This document shows positions 44,103 to 53,587 of a stretch of 64,000 bases of DNA, one piece after another (position 1 is the first letter of the stretch; each line of letters begins with the position of its first letter). Source of the stretch: Clostridium sp. OS1-26 (GTDB lineage Bacteria > Bacillota > Clostridia > Clostridiales > Clostridiaceae); the NCBI RefSeq assembly GCF_030915445.1, contig NZ_CP133264.1, forward strand, positions 5,365,208-5,429,207, written 5' to 3'. A model generated the notes under the pieces. The model saw only the letters and a list, made by a program, of their open reading frames with translations, searched no databases and was not told the origin of the DNA. The position numbers and the translations under genes are program-made.

Positions 44103-46763
44103 CTACTTAATGTCTTCATCTGAAAGAAATATTTTACCGTTATCGCCATCAACTACTATTGTCTGGCCCTCTTCTAGAATACCCATTACTCCTGGTATAT
44201 TCACCACCGCTGGAATTCCATATTCCCTGGCCACAATGGCTCCGTGGGATAAGAAACCTCCTGTTTCCATAACAATAGCTCCGGCTTTTAAAAACAATGG
44301 CGTCCACCCTGGGTCAGTGGATGGGGCTACTATCACCTCTCCTGGCTGAAGTCGTCCTCCCTCATCCGGATGGCTAATCAACCTAACTGAGCCAGAGGCT
44401 TTCCCAGCGGCAGCCGGCACCCCTACTAGGCAATTTCTAGAAACTCGAGTAATTGGTTCCGTAAACTTTGGGGTCTTCCCAAAAATCACATCTGGTGGAG
44501 CCAGCGATTCCATTTCTCTCGTCCAGTCTTTTCTTACAGCGATCAGAGCCTGAAGTCCCCTGCCGTCCCATTCACCACTTAATACCGAAAAAAGCTCCGT
44601 CCAGGTACAGAAAAAGACGTCATCTGGTTCTTTAATGAGAGCTTTTTCGTAAAAGCGGCAACCTAATTCTCTGGCAATCATCCGGTACGCATCCATTACC
44701 AAGGCCAACACCGATTTGGTCTTCTCTCGCACTGCTGCCCCAGCCTGGCTCTCCCTGACCATGTTCCTTATGGAAGAGTGTTCAGAAGCCGGTACTTTGT
44801 CTTTGATCTCAAGCCAGGCTTGCTTCTGTTTCTCTTTCTGATCCTCTCTCAGCTTACCAAGACCAGCAGTGTTCATGGTGCTCTGAATAATACCCAGCAG
44901 ATAAGTCTGGTCCTCATTCCATCTAGAATTTATAATATCGAGTTCATACACCGCACGGTGACCGTATTCTTTGATAAATTCACAAAAGGCCTGCTTGAAG
45001 GGAGAACATTCGGGTAATTCCTTCCATGCTGACGGATCAAAAGAGGTTCTGCTCAAGTATTTGGCAGCATCAGCGTCCTTTCTTGCGATTTCAGCCAGCT
45101 CCACCAGTTTATAGCCATGGTCGGCGCTAGTAATACCCTCCGTTCCACCTACCATCAGGGCATTCATTATCATCAGCTCCCGACCTTCGAAGTATTTACT
45201 AAGGGTTTGGAGTAAAAAAACCACCGGCATGCTGCCCACAGCTGCTAAAAGGTTGAATTCACTGGCAAACACCCTAGTTATCCGTCCTAGCTCGTCATAG
45301 TGAGTAATAAAATCCAGATCCGTCCAATGTTTTAGTCCCTTTTCAGTTATCTTTTGAACCGAAGTCGATACCCGCTCCCAGATTTGGGCGGCGTTTTGCT
45401 TGGTCTGGTTAATCAGCGCACCAAACTTCATTGCGCGTTCTTCAAATCCGGGCTGGGGTTTCAGATCGCCGATATCGATCGTCGGCTGGTGACCTCCCCA
45501 AAAAACATTAAATCCATCTGGTGGGCTACCCATGGAATCATACATACCCCACTGATAAGCTGGTAAGTTGCAATAAAGCCGACCGTTATAAAAACGAGAA
45601 AACTGTATTCCAACCGGAAGCTTATAACCTAATCCTTTAAAACTCATAAAGTGTATGATGTCAATGATGTTTTTCATCAATCTACGGTTTAGAGGCGATT
45701 GGACCATAGGTATGGCGTCTCGATAATTACCGTTAGACCATATATCAGGCTGGTTCTGCAGGGCCGGGAAGGTCTTACGTGGCAGGGTAGTTACCGGCCT
45801 AGCCTGAACCAAGACAAACTCCCGGCCATCATAAACCCATTCAACATCTTGGTGCTTCTCACTGTTTCCCAAGGCATCAAAGACCCGTAACAGAAGTCGG
45901 CCAAGCTTTTCAATTTCCTTGTCCTGAAGCACCTGCTGGGAGTGTATTTCCGCTGACTCAATAAATTGGGTTCCTTCGTTTTCCCTCTTGATAGTCAGTC
46001 CTTGCTTGCGCCCAATTTTTCTCGCCATTAACCGTGGCCCGGCGTTTATAGCTTCGGCTTCTAGATAATACGTATCCGGTTCCACTGTGCCGGACACCAC
46101 CGACTCACCCAGCCCAAAATTGGCGTTAACCACCATAACATCTTGGCGGCCTGACAAAAGATCGCAGGTAAAACCTACTCCAGCAGCCTGGGCTTCCACC
46201 ATCTCCATGACCACCACCGCCGTTTTTATATCAGTATCGTTTATATTCATCTTTTGGCGGTATGCTACAGCCCGCGGCGACCACAAGGAGGCATAACACC
46301 CTTTCACCGCTGACAGGATGTCGTCTAAACCGCAAACATTCAGAAACGAATCATGGATGCCGGCAAAGGACGCCTTTTCAGAATCTTCCGCAATTGCGGA
46401 GGATCTCACTGCCCATGCTTTTTTTAGCCTGCTCCAGCTATTAAGCCACTCCGATAATTCCTCGACAATGGATGGCGGTATTGATCCGCCCATAATTTTT
46501 TTCCTTAATTGGCCCAATCTATCCTTGACATCGGCTTCATACAAATTCTCTAGGGTAGTCGATGAGGCAAGATTACCAACTATCTCCTGCAATTGGTTGT
46601 GCTTGATATACTCGTCGTAAGCCTGTGCAGTCAGTACTCCTCCCTGAGGAATGCTGAATCCATATTGGGCCAGGCGCCCTAGATTCCAGCCTTTACCTCC
46701 GACCATTGATACGCCTGACTGAAAAGCCTCTTCCCAATTCAAAAGATACTTCATCTCTTTCAC
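44103..46763 (-). CDS. PEP/pyruvate-binding phosphotransferase (rifampicin phosphotransferase-like)
   Basis: The 886-residue protein has an N-terminal ATP-grasp domain (GGKGWNLGRL, later WAVRSSAIAEDSEKASFAG and QARPVTTLP). A central helical region of about 420 residues follows, then a C-terminal swivelling domain with the phospho-histidine in GGFLSHGAIVAREYGIPAV. No PEP-binding barrel is present, so it is not PEP synthase or PPDK; domain order and length fit rifampicin phosphotransferases, which use ATP to phosphorylate the drug. Other dikinase-like substrates cannot be excluded. Its start overlaps the TetR stop by 4 bases (ATGA). G+C is visibly higher than around it. Confidence 0.75.
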   Translation of the reverse strand: MKEMKYLLNWEEAFQSGVSMVGGKGWNLGRLAQYGFSIPQGGVLTAQAYDEYIKHNQLQEIVGNLASSTTLENLYEADVKDRLGQLRKKIMGGSIPPSIVEELSEWLNSWSRLKKAWAVRSSAIAEDSEKASFAGIHDSFLNVCGLDDILSAVKGCYASLWSPRAVAYRQKMNINDTDIKTAVVVMEMVEAQAAGVGFTCDLLSGRQDVMVVNANFGLGESVVSGTVEPDTYYLEAEAINAGPRLMARKIGRKQGLTIKRENEGTQFIESAEIHSQQVLQDKEIEKLGRLLLRVFDALGNSEKHQDVEWVYDGREFVLVQARPVTTLPRKTFPALQNQPDIWSNGNYRDAIPMVQSPLNRRLMKNIIDIIHFMSFKGLGYKLPVGIQFSRFYNGRLYCNLPAYQWGMYDSMGSPPDGFNVFWGGHQPTIDIGDLKPQPGFEERAMKFGALINQTKQNAAQIWERVSTSVQKITEKGLKHWTDLDFITHYDELGRITRVFASEFNLLAAVGSMPVVFLLQTLSKYFEGRELMIMNALMVGGTEGITSADHGYKLVELAEIARKDADAAKYLSRTSFDPSAWKELPECSPFKQAFCEFIKEYGHRAVYELDIINSRWNEDQTYLLGIIQSTMNTAGLGKLREDQKEKQKQAWLEIKDKVPASEHSSIRNMVRESQAGAAVREKTKSVLALVMDAYRMIARELGCRFYEKALIKEPDDVFFCTWTELFSVLSGEWDGRGLQALIAVRKDWTREMESLAPPDVIFGKTPKFTEPITRVSRNCLVGVPAAAGKASGSVRLISHPDEGGRLQPGEVIVAPSTDPGWTPLFLKAGAIVMETGGFLSHGAIVAREYGIPAVVNIPGVMGILEEGQTIVVDGDNGKIFLSDEDIK

Positions 46764-47425
46764 TCCCCTTTACTTATCTGATCTAGCGCAGATTTCTCAG
46801 GACCAGCTGACTGGCTAGCTGCGCCATACAGAAATAAATCTACTAGCTTGGCTATTTCCTCATGAAGTTCAAACCTTGAGGGATCATTCAACCATTCGAA
46901 AGTCATTGTGCCCCTAAGAACATCTATATGCGCCACCAACATTTTAACTGAAATATCTGGCCTGATTTCGCCCGCCTGCTGTCCTAGACTGATAATTTTG
47001 GCCAAAACACTCTGAGTGCCGGTTTCAACCTTTTGAGATTCTGAATCCTTAAACATATTTCTCATACGATAATTAATACATATTCCTGTAAGTTCTGAGT
47101 TGTTTTCAACCCAACCATAAGCATGATTAAGGGCAACCAGCAGGCGAGACTTGGTATCCGGCAGATTCTGGATAGTTTCAAAGGTCTCTCTCGCTAATTC
47201 CTGTGAAATACCTCTTACGTATTCATCAACTATGGCCTCTTTGACTGGAAAGTAGTTATACAGAGTCTTTCTTGCGATATCTGTTTCGTCTGCTATCTGC
47301 TCCATAGTTGTATTGTTGAACCCCTTGCTCTGAAATAGATCCATAGCAACCTTAACGATTTTCTGTCGGGTCTCCTTTTTTTTCCTCTCTATCCGACCTT
47401 CTGCCAACATTTGCCTGGCATCCAT
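46760..47425 (-). CDS. TetR-family regulator of the acquired cassette
   Basis: The N-terminal helix-turn-helix is canonical (TRQKIVKVAMDLFQSKGFNN, then TMEQIADETDIARKTLYNYF). The remaining 150 residues are a helical ligand-binding domain. The ATG at 47425 is preceded by GGGGGTG; the longer frame to 47446 has no such site. It is translationally coupled to the phosphotransferase gene, so it likely represses its own two-gene unit. Palindromic operator-like sites lie just upstream at 47441 and 47475. Confidence 0.9.
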   Translation of the reverse strand: MDARQMLAEGRIERKKKETRQKIVKVAMDLFQSKGFNNTTMEQIADETDIARKTLYNYFPVKEAIVDEYVRGISQELARETFETIQNLPDTKSRLLVALNHAYGWVENNSELTGICINYRMRNMFKDSESQKVETGTQSVLAKIISLGQQAGEIRPDISVKMLVAHIDVLRGTMTFEWLNDPSRFELHEEIAKLVDLFLYGAASQSAGPEKSALDQISKGE

Positions 47426-47440
47426 CTTTACACCCCCTAA

Positions 47441-47489
47441 ATACATTTTGTGTTAATATATACATTCGGTATTTTTACACATTGTGTAA
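47441..47489 (-). promoter_or_regulatory. Two TetR-type operator sites
   Basis: TTACACA-t-TGTGTAA (47475-47489) is a perfect 15-base palindrome. ATACATTTTGTGTTA (47441-47455) matches it at 11 of 15 positions, 34 bases away. Both lie between the TetR start and the upstream A+T-rich gap, where the promoter should be. Autorepression by the adjacent TetR protein is the simplest reading. Confidence 0.6.
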
Positions 47490-47721
47490 TATTTATTTAA
47501 TTCTATATCCTACCAGTTTGTTTGTCAAGAGCCAAAATAACTTAACCTTTGCCCCTATAGAATTTCAAACCTCTAAGATTTACTTATCCTGCTGCATGTA
47601 GATAAAAGGATTTTCATTAAATACATCGAATATTAAAATAATTAAGAAATATTTATATTTTATCTTAAAATTTTATTAATATATAGTAATTTATAAATAA
47701 TTAAGAGGTAGGTGTTATAAC

Positions 47722-48997
47722 ATGAGTAATATAAACTTAAAGGAAGATTCTCTACCATCAATAAACTACATAATTAAGCAAACAGAACAGTTGATACCGG
47801 GAGATATTATTTTACACCCAATTTATAGAGAAGATGGATTAATGCTTATCAACCGATATACACATTTATCTATCCTTTCTATTAAACAAATACATATACA
47901 TCTTAAAAATAACGTATCAGTCGTTGTTATATCTTCTAAAGATCACTTACAAGAGTTTTTAGATAACAAGCTATATGCGGATATTAGGTTTATAAGAGAG
48001 TTAGAAAATATTATTATAAATATTAAAGAAGTATTTAAGCTTCCATTATCTATTTATTCTTATGTAGATCCAAGGGTGAATCTTAAATCCTATTTGAAAA
48101 GAAAACATCTAAAAACTCAGGAAAATATTAAAGTTGAAGAGAAAGAAAATATTAAAATCGAAGAGGAAGAAAATAATACTTTAATTAAGGTAATTACTAC
48201 TTCTCCTCTATGGAATTGCTTTGAGTTTAGACTAGAATCTACAGAATTACAAGATAGAGCAAAAACTATAAAAAATCAAATTATTGACGTAATCTACAAT
48301 GACAAATCCTTACTTGATTTGATTAGTAAAATGAAAAATTATGACGATTTGTTAATTATACACGGAGTAAATACTTCTTGCATTTCTCTTCTATTTGGAT
48401 TAACTCTTGAACTATCAGGATAATGATCTGATAGACCTAGCAATTTCTGCATTGTTTTGTAATATTGGTTTTACAAATCTAAAAAAAGATATTTTCTATA
48501 GTTTTTTAAAAAATCAAGAACATGAGGATTTGATAGATAGACATATTAAGGACTCTTTAGAAATGCTATTGAAAGCATCGAATTACTGCAAAAATAAAAA
48601 AATAATTTATGGAATACTTGATCATCATGAATATTATAGTGGAGGTGGATATCCAGGAGGCAAAAATTCGGAATCTATTAGCTTATTTGGAAGAATTATA
48701 GCAATAGCCATGACTTATGATGAGCTTGTCGGTGGATACCTAGAAAGTTCAGGTATTCTTTCCACTAGAGCAATTAATATAATGTGGGAGAATAAAGGTG
48801 AAAAATTAGACCCTAATATTTTAAAAATATACATGTGTCGTTCTACTCTATATAAAGTAGGAAAAAATTTTTACAATTCCGCCGGAAATAAAGGTATAAT
48901 TATTGGATTTAGCAACTATCTAAAGGCTCCACATAAACCTATGGTAAAATTCGGAAATGATACTGTAATTGACTATTTTAATAAAAATAGCATGTAA
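47722..48997 (+). pseudogene. HD-GYP-like protein, frameshifted and with degenerate HD motif
   Basis: Two overlapping frames join into a 424-residue protein if one G is removed from GG at 48418-48419 (giving LELSDNDLIDLA). The first part is a variable N-terminal domain of about 160 residues with a Glu/Lys-rich repeat (NIKVEEKENIKIEEEEN). The second part is an HD-GYP domain: a histidine in LLIIHGVNTS, then ALFCNIG where 'HDIGK' is expected, then ILDHHEYYSGGGYPGG. The missing HD pair suggests that the protein no longer hydrolyses cyclic-di-GMP and may only bind it. AAGAGGTAGG precedes the start. Confidence 0.75.
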
Positions 48998-49008
48998 AGT
49001 TATGACAA

Positions 49009-49060
49009 CCTGTCAGGATTAATGAATATCTGTTAATCCTGACAAGTTTACTTTTAAAAA
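49009..49060 (+). terminator. Terminator after the HD-GYP-like gene
   Basis: TGTCAGGATTAA (49011-49022) and TTAATCCTGACA (49033-49044) form a perfect 12-bp stem followed by T-rich sequence. It also faces the converging kinase gene. Confidence 0.75.
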
Positions 49061-49116
49061 ATTTTTATTAGAATTCTAAATTCTATAAAATAAACAGTGA
49101 ATATTATTTTAAAGTT

Positions 49117-50561
49117 TTAATCACTTTCACTTGGAAGAGTTATTTTAAAACATGCTCCACCTTTAATACGATTTTCTGCAACAATACTTCCACTATGCTT
49201 TTCAATAATACTTTTTGTTATGGCTAAACCAAGTCCATAGTTTCCCTGTTTTCCTTTATAAAATCTATCAAATATATTTGTTATGTCCTTTTCGTCGAAA
49301 CCTGGACCATCATCTTCTAATAATATAATTATTTTTGAGCCTTCCTTTTTTAACGTTACATCTATATATTTTTTAGAATATCTTAGCGAGTTTCCAAGAA
49401 TATTAATTATTGCTCTTATAAGTTTTTCCTCATCACCTTGCAGCATTATATTATTTTCACTTGATGAAAAACTTATCACCTTTTCGTTTTTAACTGCAAT
49501 TCCACTTACTCTTTCAATGCTACTTCTTATCATATCTTCTGTGTTTATTCTCTCAAAGTTCATTTCTTCTTGCAAAGCATCTATTTTGGATAAGTATAAC
49601 AAGTCTTCTACTAATTGTGATAGTCTTTTACTCTCTTCTATTACAATATCAATAGCTTTATTCTGATCATCTACCACACCGTACTTTATACCTTCTGCAT
49701 ATCCTTGTATTGACATAAGAGGGGTACGTAGTTCATGCGAGGCATTTTGCATAAATGTTTTCATAGTGTTATCATATGCAGAAAGCTTTTGCGTCATAGA
49801 ATACATGGTTTCTGCCAGCTGCCCTATCTCGTCATCATTGTATTTTATAGGTTCCATATCATATTTTCTTTCACCAATTTTACTTGCATATTTACTAAGC
49901 TGAGAAATAGGTCGTGATATCTTTTCAGATACATTATTTGATATTATCAGTGCAATAATTGCCGCAATAAGCATTATCGATAAGAGCATTATATTAACAA
50001 TAGTTGTAAGCTTACTGCTTTTATCAAGATCAGAATAAATCAATAGATAACCTTTTTTCAAATTATTTGAGGATTCCAGTGGATATATTGTAGCTGCATA
50101 TCTTTTTCCAGATACATTAAAATAAAACACATTATTTTTCTTTGTTTCAGACGTTATCAATTTTCTCTTATTTATCGCAGGAATTAAGTTATTTTGCAAC
50201 AATAAGTACTCCTGGCTGCTTTCTTTTAAAGGGTAAATTATATTTTTATTTTTCCCTAATATGGCGTAGTTAATATCTAAAAAGATTGGGTCTTTCTCAA
50301 AGTTCTATTAATTTCTAACATACTTTTTATAAGTTCTTTGTTGTTTTCACCTTGTATTATAATATTTAAGTCCTGTAAATCTTCGGACATTGATTTTTTA
50401 ACAATATCCCCTGCGGCTATAAGCTGTTTTTTAGTCTGTGTCCTAACAAAAATTCTAAGACATGCATCAAATACTGCTGCAGTTAAAATCAAAGAAATTA
50501 AAATTATTATTATATGCGAAAAGAAAATTCTTTTCTTTATTGTTGTTTTAGAAGGTTTCAT
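49117..50561 (-). pseudogene. Sensor histidine kinase, frameshifted
   Basis: The first frame (50277-50561) has the N-terminal membrane helix and the start of the sensor. The second frame (49117 up to about 50275) has the rest of the sensor, a second membrane helix, HAMP, the phosphoacceptor ASHELRTPLMSIQGY, the N box LGNSLRYS, EDDGPGF and YGLGLAITKS. One extra A in the A5 run at 50279-50283 (plus strand) yields a 481-residue kinase without leftover bases. It lies directly below the response regulator gene at 50580 and forms a two-component system with it. Confidence 0.85.
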
Positions 50562-50579
50562 GGATATATTCCTTTCCTG

Positions 50580-51275
50580 TTAACTTGGATAAGATATTTT
50601 GAACCCAAATCCCCATAAAGTCTCTATTTTTAATGAAGATCCTGTGCCTGCAATCTTTTTGCGAATTCTTTTTATCATATCATCTGTGGCTCTAGTATCC
50701 ACCTCGCTATCGAATCCCCATACCTTATTTAAAAGTTCTTCACGGGATATTCCTCTATTCACATTTTTAGCAAGGTATAATAAGAGATTAAATTCCATTG
50801 GCGTAAGCTTTAAATCCTGTCCATTACAAACTGCATATCTACCTCCAATATGAATAGTTACGTCAGAAACAGTTACATCTGCCTGATTCACTTTTGGTAC
50901 CTTCTCAAATTCCATCCGTCTAAATATACTTTTTACTCTCAGAACTAACTCTACGGGACTGAAAGGTTTTGTCATATAATCATCACTGCCAAGCATGAGT
51001 CCAGCTATTTTATCTGATTCACTATCCTTTGCCGATATTATAATAATTGGTACATTACTTTCTTTCCTAATTTCAGAGCATAAGGTGAGACCGTCAAGCT
51101 GAGGCATCATAATGTCTAAAATCAGCATATCTGAAGGTCTTTTCATAAAAGCTTTCAGAAGTGTTTCTCCATCTGAAAAAACCTGTACGTCATAGCCCTC
51201 TTTTTCAAGAAACATTTTTATTAATTCCTGTATTTTTAGTTCATCGTCTGCAATATATATAAGCTTTTTCTCCAT
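50580..51275 (-). CDS. OmpR-family response regulator
   Basis: An intact 231-residue regulator. The receiver has YIADDE and the phosphorylation site in MLILDIMMPQLDG, with a conserved Lys in MTKPFSP. The winged-helix domain has LTPMEFNLLLYLAKN and SREELLNKVWGFDSEVDTRATD. It is co-transcribed with the kinase downstream. A divergent pair of exported-protein genes starts about 200 bases away at 51476, which makes those genes plausible targets. Confidence 0.92.
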   Translation of the reverse strand: MEKKLIYIADDELKIQELIKMFLEKEGYDVQVFSDGETLLKAFMKRPSDMLILDIMMPQLDGLTLCSEIRKESNVPIIIISAKDSESDKIAGLMLGSDDYMTKPFSPVELVLRVKSIFRRMEFEKVPKVNQADVTVSDVTIHIGGRYAVCNGQDLKLTPMEFNLLLYLAKNVNRGISREELLNKVWGFDSEVDTRATDDMIKRIRKKIAGTGSSLKIETLWGFGFKISYPS

Positions 51276-51475
51276 GTCAGCACCACCTTTAACCTACTCA
51301 ATAATTATTTTTATTATATCATTCATAAATTATTTATCCCATATTTGAAATATTCCTGCCACAATTCTGCCACAATCTATCGGAGATTTATCCTAAACTA
51401 AGATGTTAAACTAAGTTTATATTGAAAGTACCTAATATAAATTATAGAGAAATTTTGAGTAAAGGAGATTTTTAA

Positions 51476-51768
51476 ATGACCAAAGGCATATTATCATTAT
51501 TTATAGTAGTGATTATATCTTTTTCCATTACTGGATGTACAAAAGAGAAGCTGTCTCAGCAAATAGAAATCTAAATAATTCTAATGAGATTACAAATAAA
51601 TCCACTTCGAGTCAGAGTAATTCTTCTACCAAACAAGGCTCTAATACAAAGAATGATACAATAGATAATTTGTCCAATTCAATGGACACATTAGATAAAA
51701 CACTAAATGACATGGATAATACTAAGGATATTAATGACACTGAGTCTTTAATAAATAATTTAAAATAA
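51476..51768 (+). pseudogene. Small lipoprotein, frameshifted after the lipobox
   Basis: AAAGGAGA precedes an ATG that encodes a type II signal peptide ending in SITGC, so the product is a lipoprotein. The frame stops after 32 codons, but the next frame continues with a low-complexity Ser/Asn/Thr/Asp-rich tail (LNNSNEITNKSTSSQSN and a helical SMDTLDKTLNDMDN). One extra A in the A4 run at 51541-51544 joins them into 97 residues. It is 12 bases upstream of the next exported-protein gene. Confidence 0.65.
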
Positions 51769-51780
51769 GGAGATGTAAAA

Positions 51781-52356
51781 ATGAAAAATTTAAAATTTAA
51801 AATTGTTTCAGCATTGATTTCTGCTTCCCTTTTTGTACCTGCAATATCTGTTAATGCTGCAGGAGTAACTAGCGGTGCAAATAACTTAGGAAATGGATTG
51901 ACAAAACAACAGAAAATTGCTAACAAACAAGAATGGCAGCAATATAAAGCTACTATAACACCTAAAAAAGATGCAATAAAACAAAATCACCAAACAATTG
52001 CTTCTTTAAGAAAAGAAGTATCTGAAAAAAGAGCTACTATAAAAACTTTAACTAAAGAGATAAAGCAAAGCAATAAAAAATTAGCATCTGATGATTTATC
52101 TAAAATAAAAACTCAATTGCAAACCATAAAAGATGAAACCTCTGCATTAGCATCCACTAAGGGGGCTATAACAAAAGATTTTCAAACAATAAAGACCGAT
52201 GTTAAAAATAAAAACTTTCAAGATGCTGAAGCACAACTAGACAATGTTATTTCTATCCAAAATACGAGAATAGATGGATTAAAAAAATTAAGTGCAGATA
52301 TGGATACGCTAATAAACTCACTTCAGACAGTATCCGCTAATGTTAAAACATCATAA
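51781..52356 (+). CDS. Secreted coiled-coil protein
   Basis: A signal peptide (cleavage near VNAAG, residue 27) is followed by 160 residues of nearly continuous heptad-like helix rich in Lys, Thr, Ala and Gln (IASLRKEVSEKRATIKTL). There are no cysteines and no anchor. No family is recognised. With the lipoprotein upstream it forms a two-gene exported unit that is divergent from a two-component system. GGAGATG is the ribosome binding site. Confidence 0.7.
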   Translation: MKNLKFKIVSALISASLFVPAISVNAAGVTSGANNLGNGLTKQQKIANKQEWQQYKATITPKKDAIKQNHQTIASLRKEVSEKRATIKTLTKEIKQSNKKLASDDLSKIKTQLQTIKDETSALASTKGAITKDFQTIKTDVKNKNFQDAEAQLDNVISIQNTRIDGLKKLSADMDTLINSLQTVSANVKTS

Positions 52357-52365
52357 ATAAAATAG

Positions 52366-52401
52366 AGAGCTCAAATTTTACATACACAAAATTTGAGCTC
52401 T
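52366..52401. terminator. Bidirectional terminator between convergent genes
   Basis: AGAGCTCAAATTTT (52366-52379) and AAAATTTGAGCTCT (52388-52401) form a perfect 14-bp stem between the convergent genes ending at 52356 and 52409. Confidence 0.85.
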
Positions 52402-52408
52402 TGTATTT

Positions 52409-53587
52409 TTAGTTTACCCAGTTACTTAATTCTTCAAATATAGATCTAACACCACTCCCCCACTTACTGTCCTCTGCATATTTCTTACCTATCCATAAAA
52501 ATGGATCTGTATCTTCAGGTGTATTTTTAGACAAATTAATCAATGTTCTAGCAGCTATACTTGTGGAGTCTTTTATGTTAGTGTTATATTCCTTCCAACT
52601 ATGAAACACATTATATGGATTATTCGCTATCTTAGAAGCATAAGGATTATCTTTAGGCACAAAACTTTGTTCCTGTCCTGCTACAGAAAAAAGTACAATA
52701 GGATTTAAATTAAATTCTTTTGATACAGAAAGTATAGTAGAAAAATAAGGCTCTTTAGTTAAAAGAGAATTACGTTTATCTAAAAAGTTTTTTAATTTTT
52801 CCTCGTTTACTTTTTTATATCTCATGTATACAGGCATGTGAATATTAGGATGAATATTAGAAGTTTCTATGATTTTATCAGTTTGAAAAATATAATTTTC
52901 ACTTTTGTATTCAGCTTTTTTTACGTTTAAAAACAATCCTTTACTTAAAGTATATAACCCGATACTAAATACACAAATAGCTAGTACTACTGTCCCTCTA
53001 CGAAAATTCAACTCTCTTAAGTAACTTAAAACATCTTGTAAAGTAGGTTTAAAATTACTGCTGCATGAGTTATCTAGTGGCATAACACTATTGAGTGGTA
53101 TTTTTTCACTCTTAATTGTTATAGCATTGCTAGAAGGCATCTCTTTACTTTCAATATGCATGTCCTCTTTTAGCAATGTATTTGAGTTAACCTCTTTATC
53201 ATACTTAAATTGTAAATAAAGCTGAGCCTCATCCATTTCAATTTTAGTGTTGCTATGTACATTAACCCAGCTTATTAGTTCTCTTGTAAAGTTAGTTCTT
53301 AGATTTTCATCAATTACACAAGAATCAAAAATGTCATAAAGAGTAATTAAATTTTTGCTGCTTCCAAGAGTATTTTTTAAAGTAATAATTTTAATAGATA
53401 ACTTAAAGTCTTCAGGTATGCCATCTAATTTAGTATATATAATCTGATGAATTGTATCTGAAAGTATTTTTGCATTTTTTACTGCTGTGTTTTCAGGGTA
53501 CTTTTTATATATATAATTTTTAAACTTTATAATGTCTTCCCTATCTATAACCTTTATCTTTTTTAACTCTTCTTCAATATGCTTCAT
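52409..53587 (-). CDS. Membrane-anchored lysozyme/glucosaminidase-like protein
   Basis: The N-terminal 190 residues are a cytoplasmic helical region, followed by one membrane helix (GTVVLAICVFSIGLYTLSKG). The C-terminal 160 residues resemble a lytic transglycosylase or glucosaminidase fold: LNPIVLFSVAGQEQSFVP with a candidate catalytic glutamate, then NNPYNVFHSWKEY and a terminal KWGSGVRSIFEEL. If so, it acts on peptidoglycan outside the membrane. The cytoplasmic half may regulate it. Its start overlaps the end of the MutS-like gene by 14 bases, so the two are translationally coupled. Confidence 0.6.
   Translation of the reverse strand: MKHIEEELKKIKVIDREDIIKFKNYIYKKYPENTAVKNAKILSDTIHQIIYTKLDGIPEDFKLSIKIITLKNTLGSSKNLITLYDIFDSCVIDENLRTNFTRELISWVNVHSNTKIEMDEAQLYLQFKYDKEVNSNTLLKEDMHIESKEMPSSNAITIKSEKIPLNSVMPLDNSCSSNFKPTLQDVLSYLRELNFRRGTVVLAICVFSIGLYTLSKGLFLNVKKAEYKSENYIFQTDKIIETSNIHPNIHMPVYMRYKKVNEEKLKNFLDKRNSLLTKEPYFSTILSVSKEFNLNPIVLFSVAGQEQSFVPKDNPYASKIANNPYNVFHSWKEYNTNIKDSTSIAARTLINLSKNTPEDTDPFLWIGKKYAEDSKWGSGVRSIFEELSNWVN

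Noticed and set aside
44103-46763. PEP synthase or pyruvate phosphate dikinase
   Set aside because: The C-terminal PEP-binding barrel is absent; the protein ends with the phospho-histidine domain as in rifampicin phosphotransferases.
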